DNA of 64,000 nt from Ceratobasidium sp. AG-K (Eukaryota > Basidiomycota > Agaricomycetes > Cantharellales > Ceratobasidiaceae): NCBI GenBank assembly GCA_037039685.1, contig JAWNGF010000002.1, positions 5,332,001-5,396,000 on the forward strand. The letters run 5' to 3'. Both the position numbers and the translations under genes were made by a program. This document shows, piece by piece, positions 1-11,544 of the stretch. The notes under the pieces were generated by a model. That model saw only the letters and a list, made by a program, of their open reading frames with translations, had not been told where the DNA came from and ran no database searches. The stretch's first letter is position 1; every line of letters starts with the position of its first letter.

Positions 1-150
1 CCGAGTAGTCTGCTTTAGTCCAGCGTGGTGGACGAAGTGAGGCGGCTGGGAAATCCGCACGTGACCATATCCCACGATGCCGGACCCTTTGGATTTTTCA
101 GATCGGCTGCACTCGCCTTCATCTCCCTCACCACACCTCAATTCTTCACT

Positions 151-1151
151 ATGGGCCAAACAAGCTCTAGTCCTACTCTGGTCCAGCAACAGGCGCCTCT
201 AGTTAACCCTCATGCTGGTGCTTCTGGTTCGCCCCCCGCCGGTTGCCCAATGCACGCTTCAGCACCCTCTCAGCCAACGATCGCTCAATGCCCCGTTCCC
301 CATGATAGTAATGCTCTAAGCCCCCATAACAATATCCCCATGCTTGGGCAAAACCGTGCACCGGGACAGAGCATGGACCTCCCGACAGAACGGACGACAT
401 CTTCTATACCCCGAGCTGCGGGTTCAACATATGGTCCAGCTGGGCCAACGGCTGGCACTACGAAACCCAACGATGCGCCTAGCAAATGGGAGTACCCGTC
501 TCCTCAGCAGTTCTATAATGCACTTGTTCGAAAGGGGTGGGAGACCCCAGAAGAACACGTTGAGACCATGGTGTATATTCACAACTTTTTGAACGAGGAG
601 GCATGGTTGGAGGTCCTCAAGTGGGAAGCTCGACGAGAGGGAGGGTGGGTGCGAGACTCGAGATTTTAAATACCAAAGCTAATTATCCCTTAGCCCAGAA
701 GAAGCAGCAGATTTGGAGCTTGTAAAGTTCCAGGGGCGTCCTGGTCAGCTGTCGCCAAAGGCGAGGATAATGCAGTTTGCCGGATGGCTTTTGCCGTCTC
801 GTTTCGAGTACGTTGGTAGTCTAATCGCAAGCTTGCCTATTGATCAGTCTATATGCAGCTCGGAGCCGCCATTTGATCGACACGACTGGATCGTGCGAAG
901 GCCAAAGACGCAGGAAGAGGTCCGTTATGTCATCGATTATTACAGCGCCGCAGACGACGAGCAGGGTAAGTCCTTAATATGAGAAGCAGACCTTGAACTT
1001 AGTGCAACGTGGTTTAGGCCAACCCGTATTTCACCTTGATGTTCGACCGGCCGTAGACAGCTTTGACAGCGTCAAGGCCCGCATCAGCGCTGCCACTTCG
1101 GAAGCGTGGGCTGCCTTCCGTCAGGGGAGCACCGGAGCGCCACAGTCATAG
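151..1151 (+). CDS. CYC3: Holocytochrome c-type synthase (cytochrome c heme lyase)
   Basis: This enzyme attaches heme to the CxxCH motif of apocytochrome c in the mitochondrial intermembrane space. The N-terminal part is a Pro/Ser-rich low-complexity stretch with two Cys-Pro heme-regulatory motifs (GCPMH near residue 30, QCPVPH near residue 45), as known in this family. The catalytic core follows: a W-x-x-VLKWE motif, then [13 protein letters not shown], the highly conserved PFDRHDWIV segment and VRYVIDYY. The gene has four exons. The introns start at 645, 808 (51 nt) and about 966, and each joins the family motifs in frame. The start at 151 is chosen because the upstream in-frame ATG at 25 only adds non-conserved residues. 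The protein ends at the TAG at 1149-1151, about 205 bp before clathrin. The call rests on motif recall; the family assignment is firm. Confidence 0.93.
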
Positions 1152-1356
1152 ACTCGTCATTGTATATCAGTAGCTAGATTTTGTATTTTTGGATAATTTA
1201 TCCCCAACCCCACATCTGAAGCAAGAGGTGGATCGCATGGGCGCTTCACTGCCTCAAACACAAACACACACAAGGGTGCCACTTGACGCGTCGTCAGCCG
1301 GCGATTCTCCCACCTTCCCATTCGCCTTTCACGACCCCCTAATCCATAGACGAACG

Positions 1357-4300
1357 ATGGCGGACCGACCGATTACGTTCTGCGAACACTTGCAGCTGTC
1401 GTCGGTTGGCATACAACCAGCCTCTATCTCATTCAATGTATGCCCAGTCGAATCTATCACGAGTTTTCCGCTGAGCTGGATTCATAGACATTAACGCTCG
1501 AGTCGGACCGGTTTATCTGCGTGCGCGAGAAAGTTGGAGAACAAAACCAGGTCGTGATTATCGACCTTGCAGACGCGAATAATGTTATGCGTCGGCCAAT
1601 CACGGCTGACACGGCCATTATGCACCCCAAGGAAAAGATCATCGCGCTTAGAGGTAGGGTCGTCTGAAATCTGTCACTGGGCACGACTCAAACTCCATTT
1701 AGCTGGGCGCCAACTGCAGGTGTTTAATATCGAGACCAAGCAAAAAGTCAAGTCGCATATCGTCAACGAAGACATCGTGTTCTGGAAGTGGCTCGATGAC
1801 AGCACACTCGGTCTCGTGAGCGAGGCTGCCGTCTTCCACTGGTCCATCAAGGACGCGACGAGCCCTCCCCAAAAGAACTTTGACCGACATCCATCTCTCT
1901 CTGGAGCGCAGATCATTAATTATCGTGCGTCTGGCGATAACAAATGGTTTGCCCTCGTTGGTATTATGGGCAATACTGCCCCAGGCGGGTTCAAGGTCAA
2001 GGGTGCGATGCAGCTGTACAACAAGGAACGCAACGTCAGCCAACCGATCGAGGGACACGCTGCTGCGTTTGCCGAGCTCAAGATGGACGGTCAGGCCAAC
2101 CCTACCAAACTGTTCACGTTTGCTGTGCGAACGGGAACTGGAGCCAAGGTTTGTTGGCATGTGTCGTGCGAGTAGCGCCGCGCTGACACCGTATTTTTAG
2201 CTCCATATCGTCGAGATTGACCATCAGGCGCCGAATACACCGTTCCAGAAAAAGGCAGTCGACGTGTTTTTCCCACCAGAAGCGACGGCAGATTTCCCCG
2301 TAGCCGTGCAGGTTTCGCGCCAGCACGGAATCATCTATCTCGTCACCAAACTCGGCTTTATCCATTTGTACGACCTCGAGAGCGGCGCATGCGTTTACAT
2401 GAACAGGATCAGCGGGGACACTATCTTTGTTACTGCTGAGCACGAGGCCACACATGGTATCATTGGTGTCAACAGGCGCGGTCAAGTCCTTAGTGTCAGT
2501 GTCGACGATAACACGGTCATCCCCTACATCCTGGGCACTCTGAACAATACCGAGCTCGCATTCAAGCTTGCGAGTCGCGCCAACTTGCCCGGAGCCGACG
2601 ACCTCTACTTGCGTCAATATCAGCAACTATTCCAGAGTGGGCAGTTTGGCGAGGCCGCCAAGATTGCCGCCAATTCACCTCGAGTACGTGTCTGTTTCAC
2701 ACAGGGTGGCACATAGCTTATTCATCAATCGCAATAGGGCATTCTTAGGACTCCGCAAACCATCGAGCAGTTTAAGCAGGTTCCTGTTCAGCCTGGTACC
2801 CTTTCCCCGATTCTCCAGTACTTTGGTATCCTGTTGGAAAAGGGCGAACTGAACAAGCACGAGTCTTTGGAACTGGCCCGACCTGTGCTCGCTCAGGGAC
2901 GTAAGCAACTTTTGGAGAAATGGTTGAAGGAGAACAAGGTGGGTATACTTTGTATAGGCGCAGTAATTGTCTAATTATCGAATGGCTGTAGCTCGACTGC
3001 AGCGAGGAACTTGGAGACATTGTCCGGACCCACGATCTTACCTTGGCGTTGAGCGTGTACCTGCGTGCCAACGTCCCCAACAAGGTTATCGCATGCTTCG
3101 CCGAGACTGGCCAATTCGATAAAATCTTGCTCTACTCGAAGAAAGTCGGATACACCCCGGATTTCACCCAACTCTTGCAGCATGTCATGCGCGCCAACCC
3201 CGAAAAGGGTGCCGAGTTTGCGTCCCAGTTGGTCAACGATGAGTCGGGCCCGCTTGTGGATGTGGAGAGGGTAAGCACATACAAATATCCCCGGAATAGC
3301 ATGTACTTATTTGTCTTTACAGGTGGTAGATATCTTTATGGCCCAGAACATGATCCAGCAAGCGACCTCGTTCCTCTTGGACGCGTTGAAGGACAACAAG
3401 CCTGAGCAAGGACACCTCCAGACTCGTCTACTCGAAATGAATTTGCTTCATGCTCCCCAGGTCGCCGACGCAATTCTCGGCAACGATATGTTCACACACT
3501 ATGACCGCCCGAGGATTGCCAACCTTTGCGAACGCGCTGGACTCTTGCAACGCGTACGTCGTATTTCCACGTGCCTTGACCGTGTCTGATTCCAGTGTTT
3601 GTAGGCACTTGACCACTATGAAGACATTGCTGATATCAAGCGTGTTGTCGTGCATACAAACGTCCTTAACCCCGAGGTAAGTCACCAGTTTGATAGTTGT
3701 GATGATCTACTCACTTGTATTGCAGTGGCTCGTCAACTACTTCAGCAAACTCACGACCGAGCAAACCCTCGCTTGCTTGAACGAGATGCTTCGCGTGAAC
3801 ATCCGTCAGAACCTCCAGGTGGTCGTCCAGATCGCTACCAAGTATTCGGATATTCTTGGCCCTGTCAAGCTTATCGAGATGTTCGAGTCGTTCAAGAGCT
3901 TCGAGGGTCTCTACTACTACCTCGGCTCTGTAGTCAACCTGAGCGAGGACCCAGAAGTCCACTTCAAGTACATTCAAGCCGCAACCCGAACCGGACAAAT
4001 CCGCGAGGTCGAACGCATCTGCCGAGAGAGCAACTTCTACAACCCAGAAAAGGTCAAGAACTTCCTCAAGGAGGCGAAGCTCCAGGATCAATTACCCCTA
4101 ATTATCGTCTGCGACCGATTCGATTTCGTCCACGATCTCGTTTTGTATCTTTACCAAAACGGTCTCACAAGCTCGATCGAGGTGTATGTCCAACGGGTCA
4201 ATTCGGCACGCACGCCCCAGGTTATCGGAGGCTTGCTCGATGTGGACTGCGATGAATCGACGATCAAGAATCTCCTCGCGTCTGTTACTGGCAACTTCCC

Positions 4301-7300
4301 GATTGATGAGCTCGTCGACGAGGTCGAGAGGCGGAATAGGCTCAAGCTCATTTTGCCGTGGTTGGAGGCTAGGATTGCTCAGGGCAGCCAAGACCCTGCG
4401 GTGTTCAATGCGTTGGCCAAGATTTATATCGACAGCAACAACAATCCGGAAGCTTTCTTGAAGGAGAACAACGTGCGTGATCGTATGCGTAGCATTGGCT
4501 GATTCACGTACTAACGCTTTTGTATTACAGTTGTACGACCCATTGACCGTTGGAAAGTACTGCGAGAAGCGCGACCCATACCTCGCGTTCATCGCATACG
4601 CAAAGGGCTTCTGCGACGATGAACTCATCACGATTACCAACGATAATGCGATGTTCAAGCACCAAGCTCGCTACCTCGTCAAGCGCCGCCGTCTGGAACT
4701 CTGGCAACAGGTTCTCGTCGCCGACAACCTCCACCGCAGGCAGCTCATCGACCAGGTATGTACCCAAGTACTTCCGATCATTCTTCGAGACTGAGATTTG
4801 AGTCAGGTCACTGCTACTGCGGTTCCCGAGTCCGCTGATCCGGACGATGTCTCCGTCACTGTCAAGGCCTTCATGGCTGCTGATCTTCCGCTGGAGCTCA
4901 TCGAAATGCTCGAGAAGATCATCATCGAGCCTTCGTCTTTCAGCGACAACAAGAACCTCCAGAACCTCTTGTTGCTCACGGCTATCCGAGCGGACAAGGG
5001 CAAGGTCGTTGGATACATCAACAAGCTCAACAATTACGATGCGGGAGAGATTGCCAAGATTGCTGTCGAGCATGGCTTGTATGAGGAGGCGTTTACGATT
5101 TACAAGAAGTACGACCAACATGCGCTTGCTATTGATGTCCTCGTTGGAGACATTGCGAGCATCGAGCGTGGTCTCGACTTTGCCAACAAGATCAACAAGC
5201 CGGAAGTCTGGAGCAGGCTCGCCAAGGCCCAGTTGGACGGCTTGCGTATCCGCGATGCCATCGGTGAGTTGGCTATAGTATTTAGAAAAACTTTTCTAAC
5301 ACATTCACAGATTCGTACATCAAGGCCGAGGATCCCTCCAACTACCACGAGGTCATTGAGATCGCGAACCGCGCCGGCAAGCACGATGACCTCGTACGCT
5401 ACCTCCAAATGGCTCGCAAGTCACTGCGCGAGCCCAAGATCGATACCGAGCTCGCGTATGCGTATGCCAAGACCGACCGCCTGCACGACATGGAGGACTT
5501 CTTGTCCATGACCAACGTCGCTGATATCCTCGATGTCGGTGAAAAATGCTTCAACGACGAGCTGTACCAGGCCGCGAAGCTCTTGTTCTCGAGCATCTCC
5601 AACTGGGCGCGGTTGGCTACTACTTTGATCTACCTCGGGGAGAACCAAGCCGCTGTCGAGAGCGCACGCAAGGCTGGCAATACCCAGTACGTCTTCAAAT
5701 CGTTCCCTGATTTCTCAACTAATGGGCTCCTTGTAGGGTCTGGAAGCAGGTTCACGAGGCGTGCATTGAAAAGGCCGAGTTCCGCCTTGCCCAGATTTGC
5801 GGTCTCAACATCATCGTACATGCTGTAAGTAATTCGCTTGCCCTTGTTGGCCTGGATTAATCTTTGTTGGGTTACAGGAAGAGCTCCCAGGTTTGATTAA
5901 GCGTTATGAGAAGCGCGGATACTTTGACGAGGTTCTTTCACTGCTGGAGGCTGGTTTGAGTCTCGAGCGTGCCCACGTAAGTGTCTGCCAAAGCTTACTT
6001 CGGAGTGTGGCGTTGAATCCTTTCTAGATGGGTATCTTCACCGAGCTGTCTGTTTTGTACAGCCGCTACCGCCCGGACAAGCGTGAGTATTGACATCGCA
6101 ACTCCCATTCCATATTACTGACCCTCCATGCAGTCATGGAGCACCTCAAGCTGTTTGTGTCTCGTATCAACATCCCAAAGGTATGCACTTGTGCTCTCGT
6201 CCAGGTATTGGCACTTATAGAGTGCAGGTCATCAAAGCTGCGGAGCAAGCCCACCTCTGGCCCGAACTCGTCTTCTTGTATGTCAAATATGACGAATTTG
6301 TAAGCCAGGCATTTCTTGCTGGTTTGAGTTTGTTGACAATCTCATCAATTAGGACAATGCTGCCCTCGCCATGATGGAGCGCTCCGCCGATGCCTGGGAG
6401 CATAGCCAGTTCAAGGAGATCATTGTCAAGGCTGCCAACGTTGAGATGTGAGTAGAATTGCGGGCATTATGCAGCCTCAATCTGATTGATTATGCGAAGT
6501 TACTACAAGGCCTTGGTGTTCTACCTGCAAGAGCAGCCAAACCTGTTGAACGACTTGTTGACCGTCCTGACGCCTCGTATCGACCATACCCGTGTTGTAC
6601 GCATGTTCAGCGGAAAGGACAACGACAACATTCCTCTCATCAAGCCGTACCTGATCTCTGTGCAAGAGGTACTCTCCTAGTCAGTTTCATTAGTATTGGT
6701 TACTCACCAACGACTGCTCGTAGCTCAACATTGAGACGATTAACGACGCATACAACGAGCTCTTGATTGACGAGGAAGATTACAAGACCCTCCGCGATTC
6801 CATTGACAGCTTCGACAACTTTAACACCATGGCGCTGGCGCGAAAGCTCGAACAACACGAGCTCCTCGAGTTCCGCCGACTGGCTGCTCATTTGTACAAG
6901 GTTAGTGTTTAGCCATCGGCTGCGATCCCCAACCAACTAATGCCCCACAGAAAAACAGCCGATGGGAAGAGTCCCTGTCTTTGTCCAAACAAGACAAGCT
7001 ATACAAGGATGCTATCCTGACCGCGTCTGTTTCCGGAAGCACCGAAGTTGCCGAGGATCTCCTGTCCTACTTTGTCGACATTGGCAACAAGGAATGTTTC
7101 GCGGCCATGCTCTACGCTTGCTTCGACCTCTTGCGACCTGATGTTGTCATGGAGCTCTCCTGGCACAATGCTCTCAGCGATTTCTACACCCCTTACCAGA
7201 TCCAGATCCAGCGCCAGACGCTCGAAAAGGTGCGTGCTTGGGTTTGCTGGTTCTGACCACCTACTCACACTGTTGTAGATCTCTCGTCTGGAGAAGGAGG

Positions 7301-7586
7301 TCAAGGAGCACTCGGCAAAGAACCAGAACCGCGAGCAACAAGAAGCCGACCAGCCCATTATCAACCCTGGTGGTTTCGGCAGCCAACGGATGATCACTGC
7401 TGGCCCTGGGTAGGTGTCATACGCTCGTTCGGAACTTGAACTGACTTTCTTCCAGTATGGGAGCGCCGCCACCGCAAATGTACCCCAATGGACTCAACGG
7501 TGGCATGCATCCTGTACGTGTAATTTTGTTCATAGGAGTCCCATTTACTGACGACCTTGCAGCAAATGACCGGATACGGTTTCTAA
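1357..7586 (+). CDS. CHC1: Clathrin heavy chain
   Basis: This is the structural leg of the clathrin triskelion, which coats endocytic and trans-Golgi vesicles. The protein is about 1,680 residues, as usual for the family, and is split over many short-intron exons (nearly one intron every 300-400 bp). The N-terminal beta-propeller begins [14 protein letters not shown] and is followed by repeats around FDRHPSL and GAMQLYN. The linker and the long alpha-zigzag of seven CHC repeats occupy the rest (for example [20 protein letters not shown] split around 3.9 kb, and [16 protein letters not shown] near 6.15 kb). The C-terminus ends in the triskelion-type tail QMTGYGF before the TAA at 7584. The reading frame stays open across all junctions I followed, with no frameshift, which makes this gene a useful quality reference for the window. 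Confidence 0.97.
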
Positions 7587-7769
7587 AATGGGTTTGTGAT
7601 GGATTCTCTTCGCGGCCGCGTTATGTATACCTTCTAGCTGTGTTATCGTAGGAATTATTCATTTTTCTCTGAAAACAAGTGTGGTCCTTGCAAGTCCGGA
7701 AACCGTACGCGTCAATGTGGAGGCCATAGCGCTTAGTAAGACCCGCCGAGTGTACGCGCAACCACCACC

Positions 7770-8366
7770 ATGCCCGTCCCGACAGATGAGCCAGCCTCGA
7801 AACCTCTTCCTCCAGGCTTCATCCTAGGGCCTGACGGAAAGCCGTGCAAGGCATGCAACTCTCTCGCGGCAATGAGGGCCTTTGGTAAATCTCAGCGCAC
7901 CAAGGCCGGAATCGGGGCTGCAGCTGCTGCAGCTGTAACTGCCTCCACTGCATCCACGTCGCGTGCCGACTGCCCAGCCGACGTCGAAGCCCTGGGCCGA
8001 GCAACCTGGACGTTCCTCCACACGACAGCTGCATACTACCCAACCTAAGCCTAGTGCACAGCACCAATCGTCCATGCTCGCTCTCTTGCGTTCTCTCCCC
8101 CTGCTGTACCCATGCTCGTCCTGTGCGACCGACTTTGGACAAGACCTGAAGCGGAACCCGCCAGAGGGTGTAGTGGGGAGTAGGGAAAGTCTATCGCGGT
8201 GGTTGTGTGAGCGACACAACGAGGTAAATGTGAAGCTGGGGAAAGAGGTGTTTGGGTGTGGGATCGACAAGTTGGATGAGCGGTGGAAGGACGGTCCGTC
8301 GGATGGGAGGTGTGATTGGTGAGTGGAAATTAATGTCGTTGGGGAGGTACTAACGGCCCTTGCAGA
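7770..8366 (+). CDS. ERV1: FAD-linked sulfhydryl oxidase Erv1/ALR, with a one-base frame break
   Basis: Erv1 reoxidises Mia40 in the mitochondrial intermembrane space and passes electrons on to cytochrome c. Visible motifs are an N-terminal shuttle CxxC (KPCKACNS), the start of the FAD-binding helix bundle (GRATWTFLHTTAAYYP), the catalytic YPCSSC, the RWLCERHNEVN helix, and the structural C-terminal pair (FGCGIDKLDERWKDG...GRCD). The frame opened at 7770 meets TAA at 8046-8048, directly after YYPT. The rest of the protein continues in the +1 frame from AAG at 8047. No intron fits, because the only GT-AG pair there spans about 8 nt. At the 3' end a 47-nt intron (8319-8365, with TACTAAC) splits the stop codon as TG|A, so the protein ends -CD as in animal ALR; intron retention would give -CDW. 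The frame break may be real, programmed, or a sequence error. Confidence 0.85.
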
Positions 8367-8688
8367 GATGATAGGCTCTGCCCCTCAATATTAGATGTAA
8401 CCCCTCTCAACCTTAGACAAAACCTCGTGTACGATCTGCACTCTCCGTCGACCACATGATTGTATGCACCCGGCTCACGTCCCGCGATAGGGGCAACACG
8501 TGCAAAAGTTCTACACGCCTCCACGAGGCATTGATTGGATTAATTTGACAGGACGTAAGAGACGTAAAATGGAGTCATAATAGGATATCATGTGTGGATA
8601 GCGAGGAGTGTGAATGATACAGAACTCAGGGAAACTCATACCAGACGAGCGAGTGTTCAGAAATGTCTAGGGTATACATTTGTGTGGT
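8367..8688. other. Intergenic 3' region between convergent genes
   Basis: This stretch of about 320 bp lies between the 3' ends of the Erv1 gene and the minus-strand gene that follows. It holds no ORF I can support and no recognisable RNA gene, and it probably contains the two 3' untranslated regions. Confidence 0.5.
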
Positions 8689-10080
8689 TTAGCGCAGGCC
8701 ATATGCTTTGCGCACGCGTTCCATTGCGACGCGTAGTTCTTCACTTTCTCCGTCTGCGGCCGATGGCTTGGAGGCCGGAGCCGAGCGGAGGGGGGTCTGG
8801 TAGAGGACTTCGAATCCGCTGTCGTCGTCGTCGTACTTCTTGACAGAAGACGAGGCCGAGCCGCTCCATTGCCGCGCCGGACGGGGTCTAGACGCACGCG
8901 AAGTCGATCTGCCCAGACTGGTTGGAGCACGGGTCGTAGTTCGGCTCTGGGCACGCGAGGGAGTGACCTCTGGCTCGTCATCGTCCCAGTTCTGGTCGCC
9001 ATCGTCGACCTCGTCTTGTCCCCCAACGACGACTTCGGTCCCGAGAGCGCGTTTGCCGTCGTTGATGAGGGCCTGGAGCTGGGAAGACATCCAGTCCATC
9101 TGGCCAGATATTTGCATGTCCTCGTCGTCGAGTTCGTCGCCCGACGCGACCTGATTGGCCGAGTGGTTCTGGGATGACCCCGAGGGACCGGGGGTGCTCC
9201 GGGCCGAGCCGGCGGCGGTGTAGTAGGTGGTCGACCGCCTGAGGGACGAGGCGGGACTCTGGGTGCGGAATGCGGGTGCTGCGACGGGACGGCGCTTGCG
9301 AGCGGTGGTATGTGCGCGTCTGGATGCGTTGGGGCGACGGCGGGGGGTAGGTGCGCCGGAATCGACCGGTTTAACCGCCGGGCTTATCTGAGCCTTGCCT
9401 GTTGGCACATACGATGGCCCGGACATGTCTGGACGCTCAGAGTACGGGGGAGGAGGGACACTGTCGATCGAGGGCTCGGGGTTGTGGTCGTTGGGGCCAC
9501 TGCGATCCCTCCAACTAATCACATGGTCAGCGGAATGCAAGGGTCGTATTAGGCACGTACAGTCGATAGGCCGTCAGCCCCACCGCCGTGCCAATGACAG
9601 CAGCACTAAACGCCGTCGAGATGACACTGTCTGCGAGCTCAGCAATCCGTCTGCGTTTGGGGGCTCTCGGTTCTACGAGCATAGTGGTAGGCGAGCAGGA
9701 ACCGAGGTGGACAGGCAGTTTCTTAGATTAACGTCACGTGAGCGTAATGCAATGTCTAAATCCTACCTTGGGTCTCATCGACGCGCTCTTCTCCGAGATC
9801 GACGTACTTGGCCGGCGAGTCGATGTATGCGGCGGCTGTGCTCGTCAGGTCGAGCGACGACGACGCACGTGCTTTGGCCTCGGGCGACCACCGTCCACGT
9901 TTCCTGCTCAACCCAGACGGCTCGGGGCTCGCTGGGATGGGGCGGCGAGGTGGGGCAGGGAGCTTACGTCGTGGTGACGCATAAGTGTACTCGTCGCCGT
10001 CGGGTCGTTCTGGGCTATTGGGCGCGTCGAACGGGATTTGTAAACGGCGTAGGAATGCTAAACGTGAATGGGAAAAACAT
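8689..10080 (-). CDS. Unknown protein with one predicted transmembrane segment
   Basis: I do not recognise this gene. The last exon (8689 to about 9513) is low complexity: Pro-rich PPPPYS, many Arg/Ser, an acidic run DELDDEDMQ, and a short conserved-looking end (ELRVAMERVRKAYGLR). The preceding exon encodes a basic KRRR stretch followed by one hydrophobic helix (VISTAFSAAVIGTAVGLTAY). That layout fits a membrane-anchored protein with a long disordered tail. An upstream exon (about 9775-10040) looks coding (SPERPDGDEYTY, then SSLDLTSTAAAYIDSPAKYVDLGEE) and splices cleanly to the helix exon, but no in-frame ATG precedes it. The ATG at 10080 would fit if one extra base near 10033 is ignored. A shorter protein starting at the ATG at 9682 is the conservative model. 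The start is uncertain; the existence of the gene is fairly sure. Confidence 0.6.
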
Positions 10081-10173
10081 CGTCGACGAGTTTGGTTTCG
10101 CGTCTGCCTCGAGGACGGTAGCCCGGGATCCGTGGTTCGGCGCTTGTGTCACGTGGGATTTGTCCTTTTCACC

Positions 10174-10792
10174 ATGTTTCGCGCGGGATTGCGTTCGGTG
10201 GGTGGTTTGGGTAATTTGGGTAGGATTGGGCTGACTGGTGTAGATTGTGGGTGCTCAGCTCAGACAGCCTATCCAGTCGAGGATATCGGTTCGTTTGTTG
10301 TCGGACGATGTGAGGAGCAAGATCGACGGGGTATGTCTATGCGTCAGCCATTGCGTGTCTGACCTTTGTCCAGGCTGTGAAAGCCAAGCCCCTTGTGCTG
10401 TTCATGAAAGGGACGCCCGACGTTCCCCAGTGTGGTTTCTCTCGCGCCGTCATCCAAATCCTTGGTTTGCATGAAGTCCCGCAAGACAAGATGCAGACGT
10501 ATAACGTGCTGGAAGATGCCGAGCTACGAACGTCGATCAAGGAGTATTCGTAAGTCAACGGGTATGCGGTGTGGCGGGTATTGACTTCGTGCAGCGAATG
10601 GCCAACCATCCCTCAGCTATATGTCAATGGCCAATTTGTTGGCGGCTGTGATATCGTGATGAACAGTACGTCGATCATCTATGTCCTGATCAATCTCATC
10701 TCTCGCCAGTGCACCAATCCGGCGAACTCGAAGAGCTGCTTGAAAAGAGCGAAATCATCCCGCCTATCCCGCCCGCGTCCAAGACCGAGTGA
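10174..10792 (+). CDS. GRX5: Monothiol glutaredoxin, mitochondrial CGFS type
   Basis: This protein binds and transfers [2Fe-2S] clusters in mitochondrial iron-sulfur assembly. The signature active site CGFS is seen in [14 protein letters not shown]. It is followed by the glutathione-binding segments [21 protein letters not shown] and a C-terminal helix ([12 protein letters not shown]). The N-terminus (MFRAGLRS, then basic and hydroxylated residues ending in [12 protein letters not shown]) looks like a mitochondrial presequence. Five exons: introns at 10198-10243 (46 nt), from 10330, after EYS, and after MNM all keep frame. The gene is convergent with the Zim17 gene; only about 38 bp separate the stops. 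The length of about 150 residues is normal for Grx5. Confidence 0.93.
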
Positions 10793-10830
10793 TTGTGAAT
10801 ACATTACAAATACATTAGCTAAATTTACTT

Positions 10831-11392
10831 CTACTCCCAAAACTCGAGCACACCCCCGTCTTTGATTTCGCCTCGTTGCACGCGCTCGCCTTTGAGCCGC
10901 ATGATATCCTCGATGTTCTTATTTTGCCGGCCGTCTTTGCCTGTCCCGGCGGTGTCCTTGAACCAGTCCAGGTTGTCCGCGATCAAGTGTCTGCGCCGCA
11001 TTAGCCCGGTCCGCTCGATCGAGTAGTGCTCACCGATTCTTGCAGCCTGGACATTGAACGATGACGATGCCCTTGGTGTATGCTCGTTTGGTAAATGTAT
11101 GCGACGAGCGGTGTCCGCAGTGTTCGACGGTGCAGGTAAATGTTAATGAGAGTCTTGGCTCTTCGGGGTTCTCGAATGCGAGTTTCTCGCCCGAGGGTGG
11201 TGGCAAGGCTTCATTACGGGCTGCGGCGGATGCTGAAAAGTTGTGTTGGGGGGATGGACGGGGGACGAGGCGTTGTTGGAGTGAAGAGCTTGCTTGGAGG
11301 GGGAAGCGGGGGTAATGGTACGCCGATGCACGCACGGGCATAAGGAGGCGGGATTGCGAGCTTATGAATTGACGCAACTGCACCCAAATCAA
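10831..11392 (-). CDS. ZIM17: DNL-type zinc finger protein Zim17/Hep1
   Basis: Zim17 (Hep1/Tim15) keeps mitochondrial Hsp70 (Ssc1/Ssq1) soluble and supports protein import and Fe-S assembly. A presequence-like N-terminus rich in Arg/Ser leads into the zinc ribbon: one Cys pair in [13 protein letters not shown] and the second in [10 protein letters not shown], followed by the family hallmark LIADNLDWF. The acidic tail ends DGGVLEFWE. One intron (about 46 nt) splits the Arg codon of CKNR|H. I take the ATG at 11392, but the methionine about 17 codons downstream (MPVRAS) is also possible. The first Cys pair is spaced CxxxxC rather than the usual CxxC, which is worth comparing with homologues. Confidence 0.88.
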
Positions 11393-11544
11393 TTATCTAT
11401 CACATAAATATCGTCGAGACTGACCATGATGTCAAGATCGAGTAGGGTTAATGAGCGACCCGCCACCAATGTAAAAATATGATCGGGCGCCAAACGCTCA
11501 TCTCCATCACGTGCAACCGCGTCGCGCTCTCCAACTACAATATC

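Noticed and set aside
8840..9552. Several plus-strand ORFs opposite the unknown TM protein
   Set aside because: They mirror the low-complexity exon on the other strand and resemble nothing known.
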